Assembly: GCF_004765815.2 (NCBI RefSeq)
Contig: NZ_ML974127.1
Span: 1,094,927-1,158,926, forward strand
Reading direction: 5' to 3'
DNA length: 64,000 bases
Source: Halorussus salinus
GTDB lineage: Archaea; Halobacteriota; Halobacteria; Halobacteriales; Haladaptataceae
This document shows positions 34,570 to 43,665 of the stretch, in pieces. The position numbers and the translations under genes are program-made. Within the stretch, counting starts at the first letter, position 1. Each line of letters opens with the position of its first letter. Under the pieces are notes generated by a model. The model did not search any database, was not told the origin of the DNA, and saw only the letters and a list, made by a program, of their open reading frames with translations.

Positions 34570-36270
34570 TCAAGCGACGTTGACGGTCTCCTGATAGCTC
34601 CCGTACTCGGCCTCGAACACCTGCATAATCTCGCCCATCGTCGCGTAGGCTTTCACCGCGTCCACGATGGCGGGCATCACGTTCTCGTCGCTCTGGATGG
34701 CGTCGTCGATTGCGTCGAGTGCGGCCTCGACTGCCTCGTCGTCGCGCTCCTCCTTGACCTCGGCGAGGCGGTCGAGTTGGCGGTCTTGGACCTCCTCGTC
34801 CACTTTGAGAATTTCGGGCTGGGTGTCCTCCTCGATTTCGTACTTGTTGACGCCGACGACGGTCTCGTCGCCCTCCTCGACGCGCTCTTGGTACTCGTAG
34901 GAGGCGTCCTGAATCTCGCGGTGGAAGTAGCCCTGCTCGATGCCCGCCAGCACGCCGTCGCGAACCGACCCGTCGCCCATCTCCTTTATCTCCTCGATGT
35001 ACTCCATCGCCTTCTGTTCGGTCTCGTCGGTCAGGCTCTCGACGGCGAACGACCCGCCCAGCGGGTCCACGATGTCGGCCGCGCCCGACTCGTCGGCGAT
35101 TATCTGTTGGGTCCGGAGCGCGACCCTGACCGCCTTCTCGGAGGGGAGCGCGAGCGCCTCGTCGAAGCTGTTGGTGTGGAGGCTCTGGGTCCCGCCCAGC
35201 ACCCCCGCGAGCGCCTGAATCGTCACGCGGACGACGTTGTTCAGGGGCTGTTGAGCCGTGAGACTCTGGCCCGCGGTTTGGGTGTGGAACTTGAGTTGCT
35301 TGCTGGCCTCGTCCTCGGCACCGTACCACTCGTCCATCACGTTCGCGTAGATGCGCCGGGCCGCGCGGAACTTGGCGACCTCCTCGAAGATGGCGTTGTG
35401 GGAGTTGAAGAAGAAAGAGAGTTGGGGCGCGAACTCGTCCACGTCCATCCCGCGGTCCAGACAGTCCTCGACGTAGGCGAAGCCGTCCGCGAGGGTGAAG
35501 GCGAGTTCCTGAATCGCGGTCGAACCAGCCTCCCGGATGTGGTAGCCCGAGATGGAGACCGGCTTGATTTTGGGGGTCTCCTCGACCGCGAACTCGATGG
35601 TGTCGGTCACGATGTCCAGCGAGGGTTCCGGCGGGATGACCCACTCCTTCTGGGCGATGAACTCCTTGAGCATGTCGTTCTGGAGCGTGCCCCGAATCTC
35701 GTCGCGGGGGACGCCCTGCTGGTCGGCCAGCGCGATGTACATCGCGTAGATGACCGGCGCGGAGGGGTTGATGGTGAAGGAGGTCGAGACCTCCGCGAGG
35801 TCGATGCCGTCGAACAGAATCTCCATGTCCTTCAGCGTGTCCACGGCGACGCCCTCCTTGCCGACCTCGCCGTCCGAGAGCGGGTCGTCGCTGTCCTTGC
35901 CCATCAGCGAGGGCATGTCGAACGCGGTCGAAAGCCCGGTCTGGCCCTCGTCGATGAGGTAGTGGAACCGCTCGTTGGTCTCCTCGGCGGTACCGAAGCC
36001 GGCGAACTGGCGCATCGTCCACGTCCGACCCCGGTACATCGTCGGGTACGGGCCGCGCGTATAGGGCTCCTCGCCGGGGAAGCCGATCTCCTCGTCGTAG
36101 TCCACGTCGGCCACGTCGTCGGGGGTGTAGAGTCGGTCAACTTCGAGGTTCGATACGGTGGCGAATCGGTCCTTGCGCTCCCCGTAGGCGTCGAGTACGG
36201 GGTCTAAGGTCTCTTCCTCCCACTCGTCTTTCGCGTCGCGTATCTCCGCGAGGTCGTCCTCGTCGTACAT
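34570..36270 (-). CDS. methylmalonyl-CoA mutase, large (catalytic) subunit
   Basis: A 566-residue TIM-barrel subunit of the B12-dependent mutase that interconverts R-methylmalonyl-CoA and succinyl-CoA. TMRQFAGFGTAEETNERFHYLIDEGQTGLSTAFDMPSLMG carries the CoA-threading residues; the later SISGYHIREAGSTA and SLHTNSFDEALALPSE are also typical. The length matches archaeal large subunits that lack the C-terminal B12-binding domain, so a separate small subunit must be encoded elsewhere. Only the start at 36270 matches the family N-terminus and a TATA box 25 bases upstream. It would serve propionyl-CoA or methylaspartate-cycle metabolism. Confidence 0.94.
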   Translation of the reverse strand: MYDEDDLAEIRDAKDEWEEETLDPVLDAYGERKDRFATVSNLEVDRLYTPDDVADVDYDEEIGFPGEEPYTRGPYPTMYRGRTWTMRQFAGFGTAEETNERFHYLIDEGQTGLSTAFDMPSLMGKDSDDPLSDGEVGKEGVAVDTLKDMEILFDGIDLAEVSTSFTINPSAPVIYAMYIALADQQGVPRDEIRGTLQNDMLKEFIAQKEWVIPPEPSLDIVTDTIEFAVEETPKIKPVSISGYHIREAGSTAIQELAFTLADGFAYVEDCLDRGMDVDEFAPQLSFFFNSHNAIFEEVAKFRAARRIYANVMDEWYGAEDEASKQLKFHTQTAGQSLTAQQPLNNVVRVTIQALAGVLGGTQSLHTNSFDEALALPSEKAVRVALRTQQIIADESGAADIVDPLGGSFAVESLTDETEQKAMEYIEEIKEMGDGSVRDGVLAGIEQGYFHREIQDASYEYQERVEEGDETVVGVNKYEIEEDTQPEILKVDEEVQDRQLDRLAEVKEERDDEAVEAALDAIDDAIQSDENVMPAIVDAVKAYATMGEIMQVFEAEYGSYQETVNVA

Positions 36271-36290
36271 AGTTGCAATAATTGCTCGAA

Positions 36291-36298
36291 GGATAATG
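36291..36298 (-). promoter_or_regulatory. TATA-like box of the methylmalonyl-CoA mutase gene
   Basis: Reads ATTATCC on the minus strand and is centred 25 bases before the ATG, the spacing of a leaderless haloarchaeal transcript. Confidence 0.45.
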
Positions 36299-36371
36299 AA
36301 TCTGCGTACATCCGCGCCGGGTCCGGAGAGGAGTCCCGGTGTCTTCCGAGACCGAGAAAAAGACGAGGCAG

Positions 36372-37166
36372 TCAGTACTCGCCCAGCACGCCGCGCTTGC
36401 GGGCCTTCCGCTGGATGATGCGGAAGAGACCGTAGCCGACGCCCAGATAGACGACTGCCACGCCAGCCAGCAGCGCGAGGTCGGCCGTCGGGAGTTCCAG
36501 CAGGCTCTTCTGGTTGCTCATCGCTTCCCGGAGGAGGTAGCTCCCCAGCGAGAACGGCGCGAACTTGAACGCCGGGAACTGCTCTACGGGGGCCGCGATG
36601 AGGCCGATGAACGCGAACTGCATGAGTTGGAACGCGCTCTCGACGCGCTTGTAGAGGAGCGCCAGTCCGCCGAAGATGTAGCCGAGTCCGACCGCGGGCG
36701 CGAGCGTCAACACGAGAATCGGGAAAATCGTGAGAACGTCGAAACTCAGCGTGACGCCAGCGGACACGACCGTCATGGTCACGACCATCAACCCGAGGAG
36801 CGTCGAGGCGAGGAACAGGCTCACGCAGACGTTCACGACGGTCTTGACGCCGACGATACGGTCGAACCCGAGCGGCGACATGTAGAGCTGTTCGAGCGTG
36901 CCCCACTGGGCCTCGTTGTTGATGTTGCCCGCGATGGACGAGTAGGCGCTCATGATGAGCATCCAGAGGAAGTAGCCCACGATGATGCCCTCTATCGAGT
37001 TGGTGATGGCTGCCCCGGCGATCTGTCGGCCGCCGAAGAACATCACCGCGAACAGCAGGTACATGCTGACGATTTGGGCGACCGTGTTGAACAGGTAGCG
37101 CCGCATCAGGATGAGCGACTTGTAGAACGACGCCCGGCCGAACAGATAGAGGTGTCGGGCGCTCAC
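36372..37166 (-). CDS. ABC-2 type transporter permease
   Basis: A 264-residue membrane protein with six predicted helices (for example about residues 22-48, 60-80, 105-130, 140-165 and 170-185, with a last one near 235-255). It is the membrane half of an ABC exporter. It overlaps the upstream ATPase gene by four bases, so the two are translated together. ABC-2 permeases move lipids, polysaccharides or drugs outward; the substrate here is unknown. Confidence 0.87.
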   Translation of the reverse strand: MSARHLYLFGRASFYKSLILMRRYLFNTVAQIVSMYLLFAVMFFGGRQIAGAAITNSIEGIIVGYFLWMLIMSAYSSIAGNINNEAQWGTLEQLYMSPLGFDRIVGVKTVVNVCVSLFLASTLLGLMVVTMTVVSAGVTLSFDVLTIFPILVLTLAPAVGLGYIFGGLALLYKRVESAFQLMQFAFIGLIAAPVEQFPAFKFAPFSLGSYLLREAMSNQKSLLELPTADLALLAGVAVVYLGVGYGLFRIIQRKARKRGVLGEY

Positions 37167-38200
37167 GCTCGACCCTCCACCGTTCGAGGCTCGTCGGTCG
37201 GTTCGTCTCCGCGCTCGTTCTCGCTGTCTGCTCGCTCGTCTTCGCCGGTCACTTCGAGGAACACGTCTTCGAGGTCGGGTTGGACCACCGACACCGACCG
37301 CGGCGTCAGGTCGAACTCCGCTAAGGTTCGCATGAGGTCGTGGACGCGGTCCTTGTCGGTCAGCGAGACCTCACAGACCGTCCACTCGCCCCGTTCGCGC
37401 CAGTCGGCCACGTCGAACTCCCCTTCGAGCGACTGGCGGGCCGTCGTGGACATGTCCTCCTCGACGACGACCTCGTAGGCTTGGGTCTGGAACAGTTCCA
37501 CCAAGTCGGGAACCGACTCGTCGGTGACGATGTCGCCGTCGTCGAGGATGATGACGCGGTCACAGAGGTCCTGCATCACGTCCATGTCGTGACTGCTCAG
37601 GACGACCGTCCGGTTCTCTTGGGTCACGAGGCGGTCGAGTTCCTGACGGAGGTCGTGGGAGGCCTCCACGTCGAGACCGAGCGTCGGTTCGTCCAGAAAG
37701 AGGACGGGCGTCTGGCGGACGAGCGCGCAGGCCAGCGCGGTCTTCTGTTTCATCCCCCGCGAGAGGTTCTTGACGACCTCGTCGGCCTTGTGGTCGATGT
37801 TCAGCAGTTCCATCAACTCGTCGTGTTCCTCGCGGTGGTCCTGCGGGTCGATGCCCTGCAACGACGAGAAAAAGGAGATGTTCTCCCGGACCGTCAGCCG
37901 CCAGTAGACGTTTCGCGCGCCTTCGAGGACGGCGCTGACCTTCTCGTACACGTTGTCGCCGTCGTGGACGTTCACGCCGTCGACTCGGATGTCGCCCTCG
38001 TCGGGGAGGACGACGCCGAGAATCGACTTGATGATGGAGGTCTTCCCGGCCCCGTTGGGACCGAGCAACCCGACGACCGACCCGCGTTCGACCTCGAAGG
38101 ACACGTCGTCGACCGCCACGACGCTCCCGTCGCCGTAGGTCTTCCGCAGGTTCTCGACGGAGATGACCGGCTGTTTTTGTCGCGGTTCCGTTGACTGCAT
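37163..38200 (-). CDS. ABC-2 type transporter ATP-binding protein
   Basis: A 345-residue ATPase with Walker A GPNGAGKTS (about residues 49-57), the signature LSRGMKQK, Walker B PVLFLDEPTLGLD and the switch histidine in VLSSHDMD. After the ATPase domain there is a C-terminal region of about 100 residues (DUF4162-like position) and a very acidic Glu/Asp/Arg tail. It partners with the next gene as an exporter. The start fits a TATA-like box 29 bases upstream. Confidence 0.93.
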   Translation of the reverse strand: MQSTEPRQKQPVISVENLRKTYGDGSVVAVDDVSFEVERGSVVGLLGPNGAGKTSIIKSILGVVLPDEGDIRVDGVNVHDGDNVYEKVSAVLEGARNVYWRLTVRENISFFSSLQGIDPQDHREEHDELMELLNIDHKADEVVKNLSRGMKQKTALACALVRQTPVLFLDEPTLGLDVEASHDLRQELDRLVTQENRTVVLSSHDMDVMQDLCDRVIILDDGDIVTDESVPDLVELFQTQAYEVVVEEDMSTTARQSLEGEFDVADWRERGEWTVCEVSLTDKDRVHDLMRTLAEFDLTPRSVSVVQPDLEDVFLEVTGEDERADSENERGDEPTDEPRTVEGRA

Positions 38201-38225
38201 GATAGGGGAAAATCAACAGGGAAGT

Positions 38226-38232
38226 GTAAAAT
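38226..38232 (-). promoter_or_regulatory. TATA-like box of the ABC exporter operon
   Basis: Reads ATTTTAC on the minus strand, centred about 29 bases before the ATPase ATG, within an AT-rich patch. Confidence 0.45.
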
Positions 38233-38461
38233 TTTCCATCTCGATTCCCCCTGATTTTTCGCAGAGTGGCGGTCTGGTCCGTAAGACGGTTTATTTTCTG
38301 CTGGCCGGACGGGGCAGACCCCCGAGAGAGGCACGGTAACGGCCTGCACACCGTCGAACCGAGTAGGCGGCTACTCGATGCGAGTGCGGACCGATCGAAA
38401 ATCAGACGCGTTCGAGAGTTGGCGCACCCAGCGACCGGTCGCCTCGCGAATCTCCCGCGAA

Positions 38462-39289
38462 CTACTGGAGTCGCTTGGTCGTCTCCACGAGGGGATGGCG
38501 GGCGTAATCTACCACTTTCACGTCCTCCAAGCCCTCCAGCCCCTCTTTCTGGGCGGTCTTCTGCATCCCGAGTTCGACCTCCTCGTCCACGAGGATGACG
38601 TAGGCGTCCATCGTGTCGATGTCTATCTTGTCGGCGGCCATCACGCGGTGGTGGCCGTCGGCCAGCAGGAACTCGCCCGACTCGCTGTCGGGCGCGCAGT
38701 CGATGACCACGAGCGGTTCGGCCAGACCGCGCTCCAGCTCGTAGGTCCGACCCTCCAACTCGTCGGCGTACACTTTCCCCTGCGTCGGCGTGAGTTCGTC
38801 CAACGGGACGTTTCGGCGGGTCTGCTCGACCTCGGTGTCGTGGATGGATTCGAGCGTGCGCATGAGTTTACCGACCTTCTCGGGGGTCGCGCGCTCTATC
38901 TGGGACCTGATGACATCCGTGTTCGAGATGATGCCCACGAGGTTGCCCGCGTCGTCCACGACCGGCAACTTCTGGATGCCCGACCGGAGGATGACGCGCG
39001 CCGCGTCGTTCACGTCCATGTCGGGGTGAGCGACGATGAGGTCTTGGCTCATTACCTTGAATATCGGCTCCTCGTCTCCGGCCAGCAGCAAGTCGCGGGC
39101 GCTGACGAACCCCTCGACGCGTCGGCCATCACAGACCGGGTAGCCGTTGTGTTCGTCGCTCTCGGCGATGCGCCGGGCGACCTCCTCGACGGTGGCGTCG
39201 GGCGAGACCGTCGCCACGTCGCGGGTCATGTAGTCTTTGACTTTCGGCTTCCCTTCGGTCGTCCCGCCGTCCGGTGCCGCCACGTCCAT
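38462..39289 (-). CDS. CBS-pair protein with C-terminal ParB/Srx-like domain
   Basis: A 275-residue cytosolic protein. Residues about 15-140 are two CBS motifs (VKDYMTRDVATVSPDATVEEVA and a second VMSQDLIVAHPDMDVNDAARV), which usually bind adenine nucleotides. Residues about 165-275 form a ParB/Srx-like domain with the LADGHHRVMAA motif. The same DGHHR motif is found in archaeal ADP-dependent free-serine kinase (SerK), so a small-molecule kinase under adenylate control is as likely as DNA binding. The start at 39289 is chosen because the upstream extension is Pro/Arg-rich and not conserved in type. Confidence 0.82.
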   Translation of the reverse strand: MDVAAPDGGTTEGKPKVKDYMTRDVATVSPDATVEEVARRIAESDEHNGYPVCDGRRVEGFVSARDLLLAGDEEPIFKVMSQDLIVAHPDMDVNDAARVILRSGIQKLPVVDDAGNLVGIISNTDVIRSQIERATPEKVGKLMRTLESIHDTEVEQTRRNVPLDELTPTQGKVYADELEGRTYELERGLAEPLVVIDCAPDSESGEFLLADGHHRVMAADKIDIDTMDAYVILVDEEVELGMQKTAQKEGLEGLEDVKVVDYARHPLVETTKRLQ

Positions 39290-39397
39290 GTGTGCAACCC
39301 ACGCGCCGGGCGGTGAAAAGGGTTCCCGGTTCGCAGGTGCGAGACGCAGGACCGTTCCAGTCGGTGCGCCGTCCACGTATTCTTACCCGGACCCCAA

Positions 39398-39405
39398 CAT
39401 ATATC
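39398..39405 (+). promoter_or_regulatory. TATA-like box of the acyl-CoA synthetase gene
   Basis: CATATATC is centred about 28 bases before the ATG at 39430, which supports that start over longer options. Confidence 0.5.
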
Positions 39406-39429
39406 GTGAAAGTTCGTGAATTTTCTAGC

Positions 39430-41049
39430 ATGCAGAAGCCGCTACTGGTGACCGACTTCCTCGACAGGGCGCGGAGACACTACGGCGACCAAGAGGCCGT
39501 CGTGGCGACGACGGGCGAACGCTACACCTACGACGAGTTCGGCGAGCGGGCCGACCGCCTCTCGGCGGCGCTCGCCGAGCGAGGCATCGAGAAGGGCGAC
39601 CGCGTGGCCGTGCTGGACCCCAACACCCACTACCACCTCGAATCGGCCTACGGCATCATGCAGTTGGGCGCAGTCCACACGCCGCTGAACTATCGGCTCA
39701 CGCCGGAGGACTACGAGTACATCCTGTCGGACGCGGGCGTGGACGCCATCGTCGCCGACTACGCCTACGCCGAGAAAATCGAGGAGGTCCGCGACGACGT
39801 TCCGACCGAGGTCTTCGTCTCTAACGACGCCGACCAGACCGAGGGCGACTGGGAGGAGTTCGAGGACCTCCTCGCGGACGCCGACCCCGAGTCGTACGAG
39901 CGCCCGGAGATGGCCGAAGACGAGGTCATCACCATCAACTACACGTCCGGGACGACGGGCGACCCGAAGGGCGTGATGCGGACCCACCGCACCGAGACCC
40001 TCCACGCCTACATCCTCTCGGTCCACCACGAACTCTACGACGACGACGTGTACCTCTGGACCCTGCCGATGTTCCACGTCAACGGCTGGGGACACATCTA
40101 CGCGATTACGGGAATGGGTGCGAAACACGTCTGCACGCGCGGCGTGGACGCCGCCGAGGTGGTCGAGACCATTCGAAGCGAGGACGTGTCGTTCCTCTGT
40201 GGCGCGCCGACGGTCCTCAACATGCTCGCGGACTACTACGAGGAGAACGACCGACCCGACATGAGCGGCGACAACGACGTGCGGGTCACGACCGCGGGGT
40301 CGGCTCCTCCCGAAGCGACCATCCGGACCGTCGAGGACGAGTTCGGTTGGTACCTCAAGCATCTCTACGGCCTGACCGAGACAGGCCCGCTCGTGACGAT
40401 TTCGGACGCGCGCCGCCTGCTGGACGAAGACGACGACAGCCGATTCAAGCTCAAGAAGCGACAGGGGATGGGCGTCCTCGGTACGGAGGTCGCGGTCGTG
40501 GACGACGACGGCGAGGAGGTCCCGCGCGACGACTCGACGCTCGGGGAAATCGTGGTCCGGGGCAATCAGGTGATGGACGGCTACTGGAACAAACCCGACG
40601 AGACAGAGCGAGCGTTCAACGCCAAGCGCGAGGGCTGGTTCCACACGGGCGACCTCGCGGTCGTGGACGACCACGGGATGGTCTCGATTCAGGACCGCAA
40701 GAAGGACATCATCGTCTCGGGCGGCGAGAACATCTCCAGCATCGAAATCGAGGACACGCTGTTCGACCACGACGACGTGGCAGAGGTCGCGGTCGTCCCG
40801 GCCCCGAGCGAGCAGTGGGGCGAGACGCCCAAAGCGTTCGTCGTCCCGGCCTCGGGCGACCCCGACGAACCGGGCGTGACCGAGCAGGAGATTCGGGAGT
40901 TCACCAAGGAACGCATGGCTTCCTACAAGGCGGTCCACCGCGTCGAGTTCGTCGCGGAACTACCACAAACTGCGACGGGGAAGATTCAGAAGTACGAACT
41001 CCGACAGCGCGAGTGGGACGACGAGGAGCGGATGGTCGGGGAGGGATAG
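39430..41049 (+). CDS. acyl-CoA synthetase, medium-chain (AlkK-like) type
   Basis: A 539-residue AMP-forming ANL enzyme that joins a carboxylic acid to CoA. It has NYTSGTTGDPKGVMRTHR (about residue 175), the LPMFHVNGWGHIYA stretch typical of AlkK-like medium-chain fatty-acid ligases, GLTETGP, TGDLAVVD and the hinge/catalytic-lysine end TATGKIQKYELR. Substrate range is not readable. It lies upstream of a haloacid-dehalogenase-type gene and a liv-type importer, all on the plus strand. Confidence 0.92.
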   Translation: MQKPLLVTDFLDRARRHYGDQEAVVATTGERYTYDEFGERADRLSAALAERGIEKGDRVAVLDPNTHYHLESAYGIMQLGAVHTPLNYRLTPEDYEYILSDAGVDAIVADYAYAEKIEEVRDDVPTEVFVSNDADQTEGDWEEFEDLLADADPESYERPEMAEDEVITINYTSGTTGDPKGVMRTHRTETLHAYILSVHHELYDDDVYLWTLPMFHVNGWGHIYAITGMGAKHVCTRGVDAAEVVETIRSEDVSFLCGAPTVLNMLADYYEENDRPDMSGDNDVRVTTAGSAPPEATIRTVEDEFGWYLKHLYGLTETGPLVTISDARRLLDEDDDSRFKLKKRQGMGVLGTEVAVVDDDGEEVPRDDSTLGEIVVRGNQVMDGYWNKPDETERAFNAKREGWFHTGDLAVVDDHGMVSIQDRKKDIIVSGGENISSIEIEDTLFDHDDVAEVAVVPAPSEQWGETPKAFVVPASGDPDEPGVTEQEIREFTKERMASYKAVHRVEFVAELPQTATGKIQKYELRQREWDDEERMVGEG

Positions 41050-41120
41050 TGACACAGCACTGCTTGGTCCGGCCTGCTACAGGTAGTCGGTTTGTGAACG
41101 ATAGGTAGAGTTCTTCGTTT

Positions 41121-41240
41121 TCGAAAGCCCCCGCCCGCTCGCGGTCACTCGGCGGGATATCTGGCGCGCGCAGTTCTGTGCGCGACAGATAGTAGCCACG
41201 CTGAGGTGACTAAATCACACGCGAGCGGGCGACCCCTTCC
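41121..41240 (+). repeat. dispersed structured element family A, full copy 2
   Basis: Same layout as 30097-30228. The outer stem pairs 41132-41143 with 41220-41231 (12 pairs, sequence CGCCCGCTCGCG). The inner stem pairs 41159-41173 with 41176-41190 (13 Watson-Crick pairs, one G-U, one mismatch). A middle stem near 41146-41153 is weaker than in copy 1. Left end TCGAAAGCCCCC and right end GACCCCTT match copy 1. The stems differ in sequence from copy 1 on both sides at once, so pairing is kept by compensatory changes. Confidence 0.7.
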
Positions 41241-41267
41241 AGTCCCACCCGACGATAGTCGGACGAG

Positions 41268-41306
41268 CGAGCGTCGGTAGTTCGTACCGCCGAGCGCGTC
41301 GGTCGG
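41268..41306 (+). repeat. shortened 27-base repeat following element copy 2
   Basis: GAGCGTC-GGTAGTTCGT and then CGAGCG-GTCGGTCGG align with units 4 and 5 of the tandem array at 30310-30350, with small deletions. It shows that the tandem-repeat tail belongs to the element rather than to the site. Confidence 0.5.
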
Positions 41307-41369
41307 AGTCGGCAATCGAGCGTCGGAGCCGAAACGTGAAGGGCGAGCGCGGGGTAGGTCGAGAGAACC

Positions 41370-42047
41370 GTGAGCGACGACACCGACGCGCTCTGTTTCG
41401 ACATGTACGGCACGCTCTGTGACACGAGTAGCGTCACCGCGGCGCTCGGCGAACATCTCGCCATCGCGGACGGGTTCGTCGCCGACGTGGACGCGCTCTG
41501 GCGGCGCACCCAGTTGCGCTACGCCCAGCAGGTCGCGCTGATGGACGAGTATCGGCCGTTTTCGGAAGTCACGGAGCGCGCGCTCGACTACGCGCTGGAG
41601 TTCTACGACCTGACTCCTCCCGAGGAGGCCCGCGAGGAGATCGTCGCAGCCTACGACGAGTTGGACCCCTACCCCGACGCCGCCGACGCGCTGGCCGAGT
41701 TGGGCGAGCGCCACACCGTGGTCGTCCTCTCGAACGGGAACCCCGAGATGCTAGAGGAGTTGGCGGCGAACGCCGGACTCGCCGCGCATCTGGACGACAT
41801 CGTGAGCGCCCACGAGGTCCGGACGTTCAAGCCCGACCCCGCGGTGTATCGCAACGCCGCCGACCGACTCGGGAGGTCGTTGGGGGACTGTCGGCTGGTC
41901 TCCTCGAACCCGTGGGACGTGGCTGGCGCGGCCAGCGCCGGAATGGCGACCGCGTGGGTGAACCGAACGCGCGAACCGCCCGAGACCGTGGGCGGCGAGG
42001 CGGACTTGACCGTCGAGTCGCTGTCGGCGCTGACCGACCCGCTATAA
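41370..42047 (+). CDS. haloacid dehalogenase type II family hydrolase
   Basis: A 225-residue HAD-superfamily protein with the full set of L-2-haloacid dehalogenase motifs: FDMYGTL with nucleophile Asp11, VVLSNGNPEML, KPDPAVY and SSNPWDVAGA. Such enzymes hydrolyse 2-haloalkanoic acids, though many annotated members act on phosphate esters; the SSNxWD motif favours the dehalogenase branch. The GTG start gives the shortest family-like N-terminus. It lies between the acyl-CoA synthetase and the liv operon. Confidence 0.87.
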   Translation: MSDDTDALCFDMYGTLCDTSSVTAALGEHLAIADGFVADVDALWRRTQLRYAQQVALMDEYRPFSEVTERALDYALEFYDLTPPEEAREEIVAAYDELDPYPDAADALAELGERHTVVVLSNGNPEMLEELAANAGLAAHLDDIVSAHEVRTFKPDPAVYRNAADRLGRSLGDCRLVSSNPWDVAGAASAGMATAWVNRTREPPETVGGEADLTVESLSALTDPL

Positions 42048-42189
42048 TTATTAGCTGATTGAACAATCTCGCGGAGCGAGAGAGCCAGCGCGTTCCCGAG
42101 AAATATTGTAGTGGTAACATACCCCAGTAGCCGGAAAATATCCCGCCTTCATCCCGCCAACGCTTCGCTACTCCGAGAGTAGAGAGATA

Positions 42190-42196
42190 TTTTACA
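42190..42196 (+). promoter_or_regulatory. TATA-like box upstream of the liv binding-protein gene, with adjacent palindrome
   Basis: ATTTTAC is centred 27-29 bases before an ATG at 42221 that opens a nine-codon frame and about 60 bases before the binding-protein ATG. Just upstream, CTACTC-CGA-GAGTAG (42168-42182) is a perfect palindrome of 6-base arms in a position where a regulator could act. Confidence 0.4.
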
Positions 42197-42254
42197 GTTC
42201 CACCCTCGGAATCTTCCCGTATGATTATTAATGATGTTACCGTCGCGTGATAGC

Positions 42255-43580
42255 ATGGCACGGGGAGAAAAAACGGACGTGTCGCGACGAGACGTAGTCA
42301 AGATAGCCGGAGCGTCCGGTTTAGCGGGGTTGGCGGGAGTCGCGGGGAGCGCGAGCGCACAGGAGAACCCGCCCATCGGGAACTTCCCGATTCAGGGCAA
42401 CCCGACGTTCGGGTTCACGGTTCCACAGTCGGGACCGTACTCGTCGGAGGGGCAAGACGAACTCCGGGCGTATCGGTTGGCGGTCGAACACCTCAACAAC
42501 GGGGGCGGTTGGGTAGACAACTGGAGCGACCTCACGGGCAACGGCGTACTGGACCAACAGATAGAGTTCGTGTCGGGAGACACCGCGACCGACGCGGACA
42601 CGGCGCGCCAGACCGCGCGACGGATGATTCAGCGCGACCAAGCCATCATGCTGTCGGGCGGGTCGTCTAGCGCGGTGGCGATAGCGATTCAGGAGTTGTG
42701 CCAGCGCGAGAAGGTCAACTACATGTGCTGTCTGACCCACTCGAACGACACCACGGGCAAGTCCTGCGTCCGGTACTCCTTCCGGGAGATGTTCAACGCG
42801 TACATGTCGGCCCAAGCGTTGGTGCCGCCGGTCACCGACGAGTACGGCGGGGACAACAACTTCTACCAGTTGTACGCCGACTACACGTGGGGCCAGACCG
42901 TTCAGTCGTCGATGAGTCGGTTCTTCGGCGAGGCCGGGTGGAACGAGATGCAGAGCGTCGCCACGCCGCTGGGGACGAAGGACTTCTCGTCGTACCTCTC
43001 GCAGGTGCCCCGAGACCAGACCGACGTGCTGTTTTTGGACCACTACGGACTCGACGGCGCGAACTCGCTGAGTCAGGCCAAGGAGATGGGACTCGACCAA
43101 GACATGGAGATCGTCGTCCCGCTGTACAACCGGCCGATGGCCCAAGCCGCGGGCGGAGCCATCGAAGGCGTGTTCGGCACCGTGGCGTGGGACTCCCAGA
43201 TCGACAACGCACCGTCGAACCAGTTCACGCAGGCGTTCAACGAGAAGTACGCCCGCATCCCGTCGGGACCGGCGCAACTGGCCTACGCCCAGACGCTCCA
43301 GTACGCCGCGGCGGTCGAGCGCGCGGGCACCTTCTACCCGCCGGAGGTCATCCGGCAGTTGGAGGGGTACCAGTACGACAACATCGGCATGGGTCCCGAG
43401 ACGATGCGGGCCTGCGACCATCAGGCACAGCGCGCGGTCCCGGTCGTGAAGGGACTGCCGGAGGGCGAACAACAGCAGGGCCAGTTCTTCGAGATAGTGA
43501 ACCTCACCGAGCGGGACACGCTCGGCTACGGGTGCGATTCGGGACCGGCCGCCGAGTGCGACCTCGGCCCGTACGAGTAG
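42255..43580 (+). CDS. branched-chain amino acid-type ABC transporter substrate-binding protein
   Basis: A 441-residue exported type I binding protein (LivJ/UrtA/AmiC-like). Residues 1-36 form a Tat signal (SRRDVVKIAG, ending ASAQ) without lipobox. The body has VPQSGPYSSEGQDELRAYRLAVEHLN and VSGDTATDADTARQTARRMI, typical of periplasmic amide or amino-acid receptors. It is unusually rich in cysteine (CQREKVNYMCC, KSCVR, RACDHQ, GYGCDSGPAAECDLG), which suggests disulfides in the extracellular domain. The start at 42255 fits the signal; 42231 and 42234 are alternatives. It serves the following permeases and ATPases; the ligand is unknown. Confidence 0.88.
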   Translation: MARGEKTDVSRRDVVKIAGASGLAGLAGVAGSASAQENPPIGNFPIQGNPTFGFTVPQSGPYSSEGQDELRAYRLAVEHLNNGGGWVDNWSDLTGNGVLDQQIEFVSGDTATDADTARQTARRMIQRDQAIMLSGGSSSAVAIAIQELCQREKVNYMCCLTHSNDTTGKSCVRYSFREMFNAYMSAQALVPPVTDEYGGDNNFYQLYADYTWGQTVQSSMSRFFGEAGWNEMQSVATPLGTKDFSSYLSQVPRDQTDVLFLDHYGLDGANSLSQAKEMGLDQDMEIVVPLYNRPMAQAAGGAIEGVFGTVAWDSQIDNAPSNQFTQAFNEKYARIPSGPAQLAYAQTLQYAAAVERAGTFYPPEVIRQLEGYQYDNIGMGPETMRACDHQAQRAVPVVKGLPEGEQQQGQFFEIVNLTERDTLGYGCDSGPAAECDLGPYE

Positions 43581-43634
43581 GTCGAGCGTACGGTCGGTAG
43601 CTACCCCTTCGGGGGTTCAAACGAAGGAACCAAC

Positions 43635-43641
43635 CTTTATG
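43635..43641 (+). promoter_or_regulatory. TATA-like box of the livHMGF operon
   Basis: CTTTATG is centred about 28 bases before an ATG at 43666, which opens a 16-codon frame that overlaps the livH GTG. This suggests the permease-ATPase genes have their own leaderless promoter. Confidence 0.45.
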
Positions 43642-43665
43642 CTTGCGAGAGGATATCACACAGAC

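Noticed and set aside
34570-36906. A 778-codon version of the methylmalonyl-CoA mutase
   Set aside because: The extra 212 codons are Arg/Pro-rich antisense to the ABC permease gene; the family N-terminus and a TATA box both point to the start at 36270.
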